A stretch of DNA of 64,000 bases, taken from positions 1-64,000 of the forward strand of contig NZ_OY781472.1 in the NCBI RefSeq assembly GCF_963677035.1, written 5' to 3'. The DNA is from an uncultured Hyphomonas sp. GTDB lineage: Bacteria > Pseudomonadota > Alphaproteobacteria > Caulobacterales > Hyphomonadaceae. Position numbers and translations under genes: made by a program. Shown one piece after another: positions 45,087 through 53,632 of the stretch (its first letter is position 1; every line of letters begins with the position of its first letter). A model generated the notes under the pieces. The model had not been told where the DNA came from. It did no database searches and saw only the letters and a program-made list of their open reading frames with translations.

Positions 45087-45098
45087 CTTGGGGGCCTT

Positions 45099-47258
45099 AT
45101 GATCAACCTTCTGAAACACCCGGGAACCTGCAGCGCGCTGATCCTGCTGGCGGCAGCGCCAGCCTGGGCCGCCCCTCAGGCCAGCGAGTCTGAGCCTGCC
45201 CCGGATGAGCAACAGATCCTGGACACCGTGGTCGTGACCGGCGAGCAGGTTCCCTATATGCGTCTTTCGGAAACCGCGACGAAGACCAATCTGGACCTGA
45301 TGGACACGCCGCTCAGCGTGACCATGCTGAACGAGACTTTCCTGGAAGACCTCCATTCCGAACGGCTTGCCGACGCCTATCCCTACACGCTGGGCCTCAG
45401 CCAGTCCGGCACCAATGCCAACAGCTTCACGCTGCGCGGCCTGTCGGCGAGCCTGCAGAATGTGCAGATCAACGGCCTGCCCGGCCTCGCCTCCCGCTTC
45501 GGCTCGCCGACGTCGGCCAATATCGAGCGCGTGGAAGTGGTGAAGGGCCCTGCCTCAGTGCTCTATGGGCTGATGGAGCCGGGCGGCCTCGTCAACATCG
45601 TGACCAAGCAGCCGGAAGAAGAGGCCAGCAACACGCTCTACCTCACGACGCGTAGTTATGCCGGCGAGACATCTGAATTCGGCGATGACACGGGCGCCAG
45701 CCTCACCTTCGACTCGACCGGCAGCCTGACCAGCGACAGCAAATGGCTTTACCGGTTTATTGCCCGTGTGGAGACCGAAGACTCTTTCCGCAACGGGGTC
45801 AGCTCCGATAATCTCTACCTCTTTCCCTCTCTCACCTACCGCTTCAGCCCGGATGCGGAAGCCACTTTCGGGCTTGAATACGTGAAGGAAGACGGCGACG
45901 CGGATGATGGCCTCGCCGCCGTGAACAACGACATCAACCAGACCGCACCGATCAATGTGCGCTATCAGGAGGATGGCGATTTCGACAATGACGAGGGCCT
46001 TGTCGCCTTCGCCCGCGTGAACTGGGACCTGTCGGAAGATACGAGCCTCCACCTCAATCTCCGCAGCGTGTTCCACGAAGACGAGCGCAAACTCTACGAG
46101 AACAATCGTGTGAACGATGCGCCGGATCTCAAAGACGCAACATTGCGCCGGCGCGACCGTCACCAGCTCAATAAGCGCGAATATCATTTCGTGGACCTCA
46201 ACGTGTCCCACACATTCGATACCGGATCTGTGCACCACAATTTGCTTGCAGGCATAAATGGCGGGTTTGAGCAGGCAGATTACGAGCGCATCCGGTTCGG
46301 CTCGGTCATCAAACCGAACATCTCGATCCTCGATCCGCAATTCGGGGTGGGCGAGCCCGTGGCGATCACGGCCGGCACTGACCGGATCACCGACTATCTG
46401 AACTATGGCGCCTATATCCAGGATGTTGCGAACCTGACCGACTGGCTGTCGGTCATGGTAGGCGGGCGTTATGACCGGCAGGATGTCGATTTCACCGAAC
46501 AGGTTAGTGGCTTCACCGACGACCAGACCAGCGACGTGTTCCTGCCGCAGGGCGGTGTCGTGATCCGGCCTAATGACGTTCTTTCGCTCTATGCGAGCTA
46601 CACGGAATCCTTCAATCCCAATTCAGTCCAAAACCGGGATGCAAACGGCAACCCCTTCGATCCGGAAAAAGGTGAACAGACAGAGGCTGGCATAAAGGCC
46701 ACCCTGTTCGAAGAGCGGCTGAACCTGACCCTTGCCGCGTTCGATATCGAGAAGACCAATATCGTCGAGACCAATATCAACGGCGACCTGCAACTGCTTG
46801 GGGGCCTGGAAAGCCAGGGCGCCGAGTTCGAAATGCAGGCCCTTCCGCTGGAAAACTGGCAGATCCGGTTTGGCTATGCCTACACAGACTCGGTGATCTC
46901 GCAGAGCCCGGACGAAACTCTGATCGGCCAGCGCAACGCCTTCGCCCCCGTACACGATGCCTTCTTCTGGACGCGCTACAACCTGCCTCGCGAAGTGTGG
47001 AACGGAACGGTGGGCGCCTCAATCGGCGTGAATTACGAGTCGGACCGCGTGACCAATGCATCGCCTGCCACGCAGGTAGAGCTGCCGGGGTATACGCGGC
47101 TGGACCTCGGCTTCTATTACGAGGCCGAGCGGTACCGCGTCGCGCTCAGCATCGAGAACATTACCGATGCAACCTATTATACGGGCGGAACGAGAGACAC
47201 GAGAATCTTCCCGGGCGATCCGCGGCTTCTGGTCCTGTCGATAAAGGCCAAGCTCTGA
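45099..47258 (+). CDS. TonB-dependent siderophore receptor
   Basis: A 719-residue ferri-siderophore receptor. Signal peptide LILLAAAPAWAAPQA; TonB box ILDTVVVTGEQ (about 39-49); plug with TPLSVTMLNETFLEDLHSER, NSFTLRGLSASLQNVQINGL and IERVEVVKGPASVLYGLMEP, then GGLVNIVTKQP, the FhuA/FpvA-type sequence; barrel ending LLVLSIKAKL. No STN domain, so it is not a signalling receptor. Two Fur-like sites in front suggest iron control. A PepSY membrane protein follows four bases after the stop, a usual partner for reductive release of iron from siderophores. Confidence 0.92.
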   Translation: MINLLKHPGTCSALILLAAAPAWAAPQASESEPAPDEQQILDTVVVTGEQVPYMRLSETATKTNLDLMDTPLSVTMLNETFLEDLHSERLADAYPYTLGLSQSGTNANSFTLRGLSASLQNVQINGLPGLASRFGSPTSANIERVEVVKGPASVLYGLMEPGGLVNIVTKQPEEEASNTLYLTTRSYAGETSEFGDDTGASLTFDSTGSLTSDSKWLYRFIARVETEDSFRNGVSSDNLYLFPSLTYRFSPDAEATFGLEYVKEDGDADDGLAAVNNDINQTAPINVRYQEDGDFDNDEGLVAFARVNWDLSEDTSLHLNLRSVFHEDERKLYENNRVNDAPDLKDATLRRRDRHQLNKREYHFVDLNVSHTFDTGSVHHNLLAGINGGFEQADYERIRFGSVIKPNISILDPQFGVGEPVAITAGTDRITDYLNYGAYIQDVANLTDWLSVMVGGRYDRQDVDFTEQVSGFTDDQTSDVFLPQGGVVIRPNDVLSLYASYTESFNPNSVQNRDANGNPFDPEKGEQTEAGIKATLFEERLNLTLAAFDIEKTNIVETNINGDLQLLGGLESQGAEFEMQALPLENWQIRFGYAYTDSVISQSPDETLIGQRNAFAPVHDAFFWTRYNLPREVWNGTVGASIGVNYESDRVTNASPATQVELPGYTRLDLGFYYEAERYRVALSIENITDATYYTGGTRDTRIFPGDPRLLVLSIKAKL

Positions 47259-47262
47259 CGGC

Positions 47263-48348
47263 ATGCGCGCGGGCATGATCATCCGCACCATACATGCCTG
47301 GTCGGGGGCCGGGCTGAGCCTCCTGCTGGCAGTGATGGGGATCAGCGGTTTGCTGCTGGTCTTCAAGGACGATTACCTGCGCGCAAGCTTTCCGCAGGCC
47401 CGGCAAGTGGTGCCGGCTGATCCGGCGAAGGTTGCCGCTCTCACCGAGCAGGCCGAAGCGCTATATGGCGCAAGCGCGATCCGGTCGCTTCGGTTTCCTG
47501 CTCCGGATCTGGGGCTGCTCCGTGTGCGTCTCAACACGGGTGAGTCGGCCTATCTGGACAGTGCCGGCACAGAACTCACGCGCAGGCATGGCGATGCACG
47601 GCCGGAAGAGTGGGTGTTCGAATTGCACCATTATCTGCTGATGGGGGAGACGGGCGAGATCTTGGTTGGCATCGCCGGGCTCTGTCTGTTCGGCCTCATC
47701 CTGTCAGGACTGTATGCTCTCTGGCCGGCGCGCCGGTCGCTCGGGACCCGGGTCCTGCCTCGCTCGACGAAACGGAGGGACCTCCTCTCCAGCCACCGCA
47801 ATCTCGGCATCCTTGCCGCTCTGCCCCTGATTGTGATGGCCCTGACCGGCGCGGGCATGATTTTCCCGGATGCGGCGAAGGCGCTGATGCTGGCGGGCCG
47901 GACATCTCCTGCGCCCCTCAGAATGGCGACGGCAGTGGACACGAGCGAGACGGACTGGCTCGCGCTTTTCCAAACGGCTCAGGACGAGTTTCCGGATGCA
48001 ACCATTCGCGGCGTGACAATGGCATCCGGGCAAGGAGACGCTGTCCGTATCCGCATGCGCCAACCCGCAGAGTGGCAGCCGAACGGCCGCACCTATATCT
48101 CAGCGGACCCGGCGACCGCGACCATTCTCTCGGTTACGAACGCCCTGTCAGCCACTCCGGGCACGCAGGCATTCAACGCCTTCTATCCTATCCATTCCGG
48201 CCGGTTGGGCGAAGGCTATAGCGCGCGCATCTATGACCTGGTGCTCGCAATCATCGGCCTGAGCCTGACTGTGCTTGGGCTTGTTGGCGCGTACGCGTTC
48301 CTGACAAAGCCCCGGCGCCATCGGAAACGCGCGGCCAGGCATCTCTGA
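47263..48348 (+). CDS. PepSY-associated membrane protein (siderophore reductase-like)
   Basis: A 361-residue PepSY_TM family protein with four membrane helices: IHAWSGAGLSLLLAVMGISG, ILVGIAGLCLFGLILSGLYA, LSSHRNLGILAALPLIVMAL and YDLVLAIIGLSLTVLGLVGA. Histidines in the helices (RTIHAWSG, FELHHYLL, LLSSHRNLG, YPIHSGRLG) are placed for haem binding, as in PepSY ferri-siderophore reductases. It starts four bases after the receptor stop, and so shares the Fur-controlled transcript. MIIRTIHAW, four codons later, is an alternative start. Confidence 0.87.
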   Translation: MRAGMIIRTIHAWSGAGLSLLLAVMGISGLLLVFKDDYLRASFPQARQVVPADPAKVAALTEQAEALYGASAIRSLRFPAPDLGLLRVRLNTGESAYLDSAGTELTRRHGDARPEEWVFELHHYLLMGETGEILVGIAGLCLFGLILSGLYALWPARRSLGTRVLPRSTKRRDLLSSHRNLGILAALPLIVMALTGAGMIFPDAAKALMLAGRTSPAPLRMATAVDTSETDWLALFQTAQDEFPDATIRGVTMASGQGDAVRIRMRQPAEWQPNGRTYISADPATATILSVTNALSATPGTQAFNAFYPIHSGRLGEGYSARIYDLVLAIIGLSLTVLGLVGAYAFLTKPRRHRKRAARHL

Positions 48349-48465
48349 TCTTCTCGCCCGACCATGAGACAGTGATGGACACGCCTGAGGCGGAGGCCAA
48401 CAGAGCCTTCAACTCACTTTTGGGCATTTTGAGGAGCCAGACGGGACCTAATCCCTTGTTTCCTA

Positions 48466-48510
48466 TGGTGCCGGCTGCAGGACGCGAACCCGCGACCCTC
48501 TGATTACAAA
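48466..48510 (-). other. 3' half of a tRNA-Thr(TGT): attachment-site remnant
   Basis: The minus strand reads anticodon loop TTTGTAA, anticodon stem, variable loop, T-arm (GCGGGTTCGCGTCC-like) and acceptor with CCA: GCAGCCGGCACCA. Sequence 5' to the anticodon loop is not tRNA. This is the usual footprint of integration by a tyrosine recombinase into a tRNA gene, and an integrase starts less than 200 bases away. Confidence 0.75.
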
Positions 48511-48693
48511 ACCCTTTGAAGCCATGTTTCATGCGGTTTCAATGCGTTCCAATTCCCCAATAAATACAATTCACTATGGACGATCTGCCGCTCATTCCGT
48601 AGCATCTTGTTGCGTCGAATTTCATCGATTTTGGAACCCCAGTGGAACCCCACAGGAACCCCAAATCGACGATCAAGAAGGGAGAATGGATCA

Positions 48694-49857
48694 ATGTCGC
48701 GCGTCAGAATTACCGATCGCACACTGTCCAAACAGCATGACATTCCTGCCGACCAAAAACGGATCGAGCTGTGGGACAACGTCCTACCGGGCTTTGGTGT
48801 CCGCGTCACGGGTCGAGGTGTGAAGAGCTACTTCGTTGTGACCCGCCTCGGCCGACAAAAGATCCGAGTGACCCTTGGCAAGTACCCTGCTCTGCCTCTT
48901 GCCGATGCGAGAGACAAGGCGCGCGAAGTCCTGGAAAGCGCAATGGGCGGCATCGATCCGAGGAGCACAGCGCCGACCGCGCCCAAAACCATCGAGGCAC
49001 TTATTGAAGAGTTCGAGCGCCGACATTTGCCGAGCCTGAAGCCTAAGACGCAAATGCAATACCGCAATGCGCTGAAGAACTTCGCCAAGCGCTTCAAGGG
49101 ACGCGACCCCGTCACCATCAACAAACGCGAAGTGCGTGCCATGCTCGATGATATGGTCGACGACGGTACGCCTATCCATGCGAACCGAAATCTCGCCGTC
49201 GTCAGAAAACTCTTCAACTGGGCAGTTGAGCGAGGCGTCATGGATATGAGTCCATGTTACGGCTTGAAAGCGCCTTCGAAGGAAAAGCAGCGGACGCGGT
49301 TCCTATCGATGGCCGAAATCAAATCGCTCTGGTCAGCACTCGATACCGTTCACCCCATCCAGGCAGCCTTTGTGAAGACTCTGCTCCTTACCGGCCAACG
49401 GCGAGAGACCGTAGCAACGATGCGGCGATCCAATATAGCGAGCGGTGTCTGGACCATTCCCCGGGAGAAGATGAAAGGTGACAGAACCCATTCGATCCCT
49501 CTTCCACGCCAGCTTCTCGAACTTATCAACGATCTTCCCCGCCAAGGAGACGAAGACATCGTTTTCACACATGATGGACGAAGCACATTCTCGGGGTACT
49601 CGAAACTGAAACAGCGCCTCGACGAAGCTGCCCCGATGGACGAATGGCGCTATCACGACCTACGCAGAACAGCTGGAACGCATATTGCCAGACTTGGCTT
49701 CCAGAGGCTGGTCGTCTCAAAGATACTTGGGCACGTGGAAAGCGGAGTGACGCAGATCTATGAACTGCATTCGTATGACGAAGAAAAGAAGACCGCGCTG
49801 CAGGCTTGGGCGGACGAGGTACTACAGCACTGTAAAGCCACTCTGCCCACTGAGTGA
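48694..49857 (+). CDS. tyrosine-recombinase integrase 1
   Basis: A 387-residue phage/island-type integrase. The N-terminal arm-binding domain (DUF4102 style) reads LWDNVLPGFGVRVTGRGVKS, YFVVTRLGRQKIRVTLGKYP; a SAM-like core-binding domain follows; the catalytic domain shows Arg in LLLTGQRRETVATM, His-x-x-Arg in YHDLRRTAGTHIARLG, a second His in ILGHVESG and the Tyr in TQIYELHSY. All catalytic residues are present. Start at 48,694 (MSRVRITDRTLSKQ) because upstream codons do not match the family. It lies between two tRNA 3' halves. Confidence 0.9.
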   Translation: MSRVRITDRTLSKQHDIPADQKRIELWDNVLPGFGVRVTGRGVKSYFVVTRLGRQKIRVTLGKYPALPLADARDKAREVLESAMGGIDPRSTAPTAPKTIEALIEEFERRHLPSLKPKTQMQYRNALKNFAKRFKGRDPVTINKREVRAMLDDMVDDGTPIHANRNLAVVRKLFNWAVERGVMDMSPCYGLKAPSKEKQRTRFLSMAEIKSLWSALDTVHPIQAAFVKTLLLTGQRRETVATMRRSNIASGVWTIPREKMKGDRTHSIPLPRQLLELINDLPRQGDEDIVFTHDGRSTFSGYSKLKQRLDEAAPMDEWRYHDLRRTAGTHIARLGFQRLVVSKILGHVESGVTQIYELHSYDEEKKTALQAWADEVLQHCKATLPTE

Positions 49858-49884
49858 TAATGATTGTCGGGCCTCGCAACAATA

Positions 49885-49928
49885 TTCCCAAGCTGAATAC
49901 GAGGGTTCGATTCCCTTCACCCGCTCCA
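49885..49928 (+). other. 3' half of a tRNA-Gly(CCC): attachment-site remnant
   Basis: Plus-strand anticodon loop TTCCCAA (49,885-49,891), followed by anticodon stem, GAGGGTTCGATTCCCTTC T-arm and CACCCGCTCCA acceptor. The 5' half is replaced by the end of integrase 1. The next integrase starts 122 bases further on the same strand. Confidence 0.8.
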
Positions 49929-50049
49929 ATTTTCGAAAAATAATTACAAATAACACCGCATAAACAAGGTGTTGCGGGATTTCTTTTGCTGGCCCATTTC
50001 AATTGTTACACAATTTGTGTAACAATTGTGCATCAATGCGGTGGGGACC

Positions 50050-51441
50050 ATGCGCGGGGAAGATCGGTTTCTGCAGAAACGAGGACAGCGCTGGCACTAT
50101 GTCCGGCGCGTTCCGGCTCGCTTTTCCCAGCTGGATTCAAGAGGGCAAATCAGAATTTCCCTCGATACTTCCCGCATAGAGGTTGCCCGGGCCCGCCGGG
50201 ACGCCATGGCTACCGCAGATGAAGACTATTGGGCGTCGCTTTCCATCAGCATGCTGAACGGAGATATTGCCGGGGATGCCCGCCTCCGTCAGGCACTCGA
50301 ACGCCGGTATCGATCCGCTTGCGAGCGGGCAGCCGCACATGGATTTGCCTATCGGCCACTCGGTTCCCTCGTCCAAGAGGAAACACCAGTGGAAGAACTG
50401 GTCAACCGGCTCGAAACGATTGCCAGGGGCCTCGGCAGTTCGCCAAAGCCCGAGGGAGAGGCCCGCGTGGAAGCCCTGCTCGGCGGCGCCACGCCACCTC
50501 CGGTGACCGTGACACAGGCCTTTGAGATCTATTGCGATGAAATCGCTCTCGGTGACCTTTTGTCGAAATCCGAAAGCCAGAAAAAACTTTGGAAAAAGAT
50601 CAAGTTCCGCGCAATCAGCTATTTCGTAGAGCTCGTTGGGGACAAGGCCATGACCGACATCACCCGGGACGATGCCCTTCAGTTCTACAATTGGTGGGCC
50701 GATCGCCTGAAACCATCCAAATCCAAAGGCAAACGTAAAGGCGCCAACACAGCCAACCGAGATCTCGGCAATCTTCGGCTGCTCTATCGGGCCTACTTCA
50801 CCCATATCGGTGAAGAGGACCGCCCAAATCCATTTCGAAACCTGTCATTCAAGGAGCAGGCCGTCGCCAAGGTGGCCGCCTTCGAAAATGCGTTTGTCAG
50901 AGAAAAGATTCTGGCGCCCGGCATGTTCGATGCCATCAACGAGGAAGCCCGCCTGATCATTTTCGCGCTCGTGGAAACGGGGTGCCGACCGAGTGAGATC
51001 GCAAACCTGCTGCCGGAGCACATTCACCTGGACGCACCCGTCCCCTATATTTCCATCCAGCCCACAACAGATCGCGAAATAAAGACCCGATCTTCGATCC
51101 GGGACATTCCGCTTGTAGGCGTGTCTCTCGAGGCGATGAAACGGGCACCCAACGGTTTTCCGAAATACCGCGACAAACCTGACAATCTGTCCGCCTTTCT
51201 GATGTCGGCCTTCAGGACACGAAAACTCCTGCCCTCAAGCCAGCATAGAATTTACTCCTTCCGCCACGCCTTCGAAAAGCGCATGCAGGAGGCGGGGCTG
51301 GATTACGGATTACGGTGCCTTCTCATGGGGCATACCACGTCCCGGCCGGAGTATGGAGATGGCGGGTCTCTCGACTACCGGCGGGCCGAACTCCTGAAGA
51401 TCACACATCCGTTCAGTCACGATCTTTTTCCGCCAGTCTGA
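50050..51441 (+). CDS. tyrosine-recombinase integrase 2 (DUF6538-type N-terminus)
   Basis: A 463-residue integrase of the alphaproteobacterial island type. It starts MRGEDRFLQKRGQRWHYVRR, an N-terminal domain that reads like DUF6538; a SAM-like core-binding segment (YFVELVGDKAMTDITRDDAL) follows. The catalytic domain has LVETGCRPSEIANLLPEHI, RIYSFRHAFEKRMQEAGL and LLMGHTTSRPEYGDGG with the likely nucleophile Tyr in PEYGDG. The ATG at 50,050 is preferred over one 24 bases earlier. Unrelated in sequence to integrase 1. Confidence 0.88.
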   Translation: MRGEDRFLQKRGQRWHYVRRVPARFSQLDSRGQIRISLDTSRIEVARARRDAMATADEDYWASLSISMLNGDIAGDARLRQALERRYRSACERAAAHGFAYRPLGSLVQEETPVEELVNRLETIARGLGSSPKPEGEARVEALLGGATPPPVTVTQAFEIYCDEIALGDLLSKSESQKKLWKKIKFRAISYFVELVGDKAMTDITRDDALQFYNWWADRLKPSKSKGKRKGANTANRDLGNLRLLYRAYFTHIGEEDRPNPFRNLSFKEQAVAKVAAFENAFVREKILAPGMFDAINEEARLIIFALVETGCRPSEIANLLPEHIHLDAPVPYISIQPTTDREIKTRSSIRDIPLVGVSLEAMKRAPNGFPKYRDKPDNLSAFLMSAFRTRKLLPSSQHRIYSFRHAFEKRMQEAGLDYGLRCLLMGHTTSRPEYGDGGSLDYRRAELLKITHPFSHDLFPPV

Positions 51442-51771
51442 CCAGTTCGACTTCAAAGCCCAGGTTCGATCTCCCCATATTTCCCGCAAGTTTTGCTCAT
51501 TCAAACAAAGCAGGAGCTGGACAAGTGAGTTCTGAACCAGTCCAACGGCGTCAATCGGTGCGCTCTGGTCTGACAAACCGGACATCCATGGCGATGCTGA
51601 TTGTTGAACGCACCCCCAAACAGAGTTAGCTTTTCCTTGGCGCTGCCTGCGCCTCCCTCCCTCCAATGGGAAAGCAACCGACATGCAAGGCGATTATCCC
51701 CGATCTTCCCACTGGTCGAGAGTCTGCATGAGGAGGGGTTGCACGAGTTTCTCGATATAGGAGGGAGATGA
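51442..51771. other. gap after integrase 2
   Basis: About 330 bases without a convincing gene. Nothing regulatory was recognised except a good ribosome site (AGGAGGGAGATGA) for the next gene at its right end. Confidence 0.5.
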
Positions 51772-52485
51772 ATGAAACTCTCAGTTCCACTATTTCGTCT
51801 GGAACGTCAGGCAAAATTCTTGTCCGAGCAGGAAGGGCTGCCTTTGCACGAAGCGCTGGATCGCGTTGCGCATGGTGAGGGGTACCAAAGATGGAGCCAA
51901 CTCGCAGCATCCCATAGCCAAGCCATAGCCGCAGAGCGGATTCTCGATCAACTTTGCAATGGAGACATCGTATTGCTCTGCGCCAGACGCGAGCACGGCA
52001 AGACAACATTGGCTTTTGAAATAATGTCGGAGGCCATCAGACAGGGCCGGAGAAGCGCCTATTTCACTTTGTATGAATATGAAGATGATGTGGAAAAGCG
52101 GTTAGAGGCCGTCGGGATAAAGCCGCACGAGACCGCGAGCCTGTTCACCTATGATACCTCTGACGACATCAGCGCATCTCATATCGCAAACAAGATGTCT
52201 GCGTTCCCGCCAGGCGCTCTCATAGTCATCGATTACCTTCAGATTCTGGATCAGCAGCGCAAGAAACCAGCCTTGGCAGAACAACTGGTCACGTTGAGCG
52301 AGTTCGCAGCATCAACGGGTGCCATTGTCATCCGCATCTCGCAGATTAACAGAACCTTTGCGCCAAGACGCGGGGAGTATCCGAGCCTGGACGATGTACA
52401 CTTCCCTAACCCAGTGGATGTAGAGCTCTTTACAAAGACTTGTTTCCTGAATGATGGCGAAGTTCGCATTTCAAGCTCGGCTTAG
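51772..52485 (+). CDS. small DnaB/RecA-fold ATPase
   Basis: A 237-residue protein with a short N-terminal helical part (FRLERQAKFLSEQEGLPLHE, GEGYQRWSQLAASH) and a DnaB-like RecA-fold domain. The P-loop is LCARREHGKTTLAFEIM (about residues 68-84): the GKTT end is kept, but the first Gly is Ala-Arg, so it is unusual. Walker B is GALIVIDYLQILDQ, like DnaB helicases; GAIVIRISQINR is the sensor strand. Such stand-alone ATPases are found in mobile elements; the role here is unknown. It is the first cargo gene after integrase 2. Confidence 0.72.
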   Translation: MKLSVPLFRLERQAKFLSEQEGLPLHEALDRVAHGEGYQRWSQLAASHSQAIAAERILDQLCNGDIVLLCARREHGKTTLAFEIMSEAIRQGRRSAYFTLYEYEDDVEKRLEAVGIKPHETASLFTYDTSDDISASHIANKMSAFPPGALIVIDYLQILDQQRKKPALAEQLVTLSEFAASTGAIVIRISQINRTFAPRRGEYPSLDDVHFPNPVDVELFTKTCFLNDGEVRISSSA

Positions 52486-52921
52486 CGCTCGATCAGAACT
52501 CCGACATTCTTTTTGCCGCGCAAGGCACTCATGAGCTTTCTCGGTTGCTGAGTCCTGCTCGACACATGCATACAGCAAGATGCTGCCAGATCGTCATCTC
52601 TCGGAGAGATATGACAATCGATGCAATGAGGACCTAGTCCGACCCGGACGGATATGTCCTGCTCCATGCCCACAGGAAGCTGCACTCACCACCTGACCGT
52701 TCCAAGGCAAGACATACACGCTTCACCGACTGAGAATTTCTTCTGGTCGATGATCTCTGCGCAGACTTTCCTCCTGAAGCGTCAAATCTGCCAATTCGCC
52801 TGTGAATAAATTCCATTGGATTGGATGAGATTCCAGCCTCGGGTCAAAGACTCGCCCAGTCGCCGACCCCAAACATGCGCATCCCATCCATGGCCAATAG
52901 GTCCAACAGCAACGCTTCAGT
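52486..52921. other. gap between ATPase and RNA-ligase-like gene
   Basis: About 435 bases with no convincing gene on either strand. I see no recognisable regulatory sites. Confidence 0.5.
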
Positions 52922-53491
52922 TTGCACGTCATGCAGCTCTTGAGAGGGCGTGGCCTGTTCTTCGCCATCATGGTTCCTGACTCTGCATGGCCGGAAATAG
53001 CGACTTGTTTTGGCAAGTGTCGCCGGGATTCTCATCTGGTTGCCCAGCCCATCGCCGCCGACCGCCTGCATCTCTCTCTATCGGTACTCTACGTGGGAGA
53101 GGTGTTGCCTTCAGCAATCATCGAGCTTGCCTCGCTGACGGGAGGCGCCGTCAGGTTTGTTGAATTCGATCTCGTCTTCGACCGCGCTCTGTCGTTTCGC
53201 AACAAGCGGCGCGCAAAGCCCTTTGTTCTTGTAGCAAGCGATGAGTCGGCCGCCATCGTCAGGAACCTCTCCCGAGAGATCGAACGAACACTTTCCATGC
53301 TTTCCGGAGCTCCAGCCCGCCCTGTGTCGACATCAACGCCCCACGTCACACTTGCCTAGGATGAGACTCATATTCCAGAGGAGCGCATCAATCCGATCAG
53401 ATTTCCCATCAAAGCCCTGACACTTGTCCACAGCCATATTGGAAAATCCCGATACGACATACTGGGGCGCTGGCCACTCGTTTCGAAATAG
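52922..53491 (+). pseudogene. 2'-5' RNA ligase / cyclic phosphodiesterase-like (LigT), amber-interrupted
   Basis: A 2H-phosphoesterase frame with the first HxSx motif RLHLSLSVLYVGEV (about residue 47) and the second, PHVTLA, right before TAG 53,357-53,359. After the TAG the same frame goes on for 43 codons (INPIRFPIKALTLVHSHIGK, YDILGRWPLVSK) that look like the usual C-terminus of the family, ending at 53,489-53,491. So one nonsense change cut a full-length gene of about 190 residues. The truncated product keeps both His motifs but not the last strand. Family members hydrolyse cyclic nucleotide phosphates or join RNA halves; activity here is doubtful. Confidence 0.75.
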
Positions 53492-53632
53492 CAAGGATGT
53501 CCAAATTTCGAGTGGACAGCCAACATTACGTCAAACCGGAATCTGCCCCTTCAGGACTTTGCGGTTGCGCCCGCCATTTATAGAGAGCAAGTCGGGGAGC
53601 AGTCAGGGAAATACACAGAGGTAACTTCACGA

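Larger units (their letters stand above)
44631..45098. other. intergenic region with Fur-box-like sites
   Basis: No convincing gene in these 468 bases. They are AT-rich near 44,690-44,730 and 45,000-45,090. Two sites that look like Fur boxes lie in the right part, in front of the siderophore receptor gene. Confidence 0.6.

Noticed and set aside
48466..49928. Complete tRNA genes
   Set aside because: Both fragments have only the 3' half from the anticodon loop; the D-arm and 5' acceptor strand cannot be found upstream.
52922..53491. Programmed amber read-through or pyrrolysine use in the LigT-like gene
   Set aside because: No PYLIS-like element or pyrrolysine genes are visible, and TAG ends other genes in the region normally; simple nonsense is more likely.
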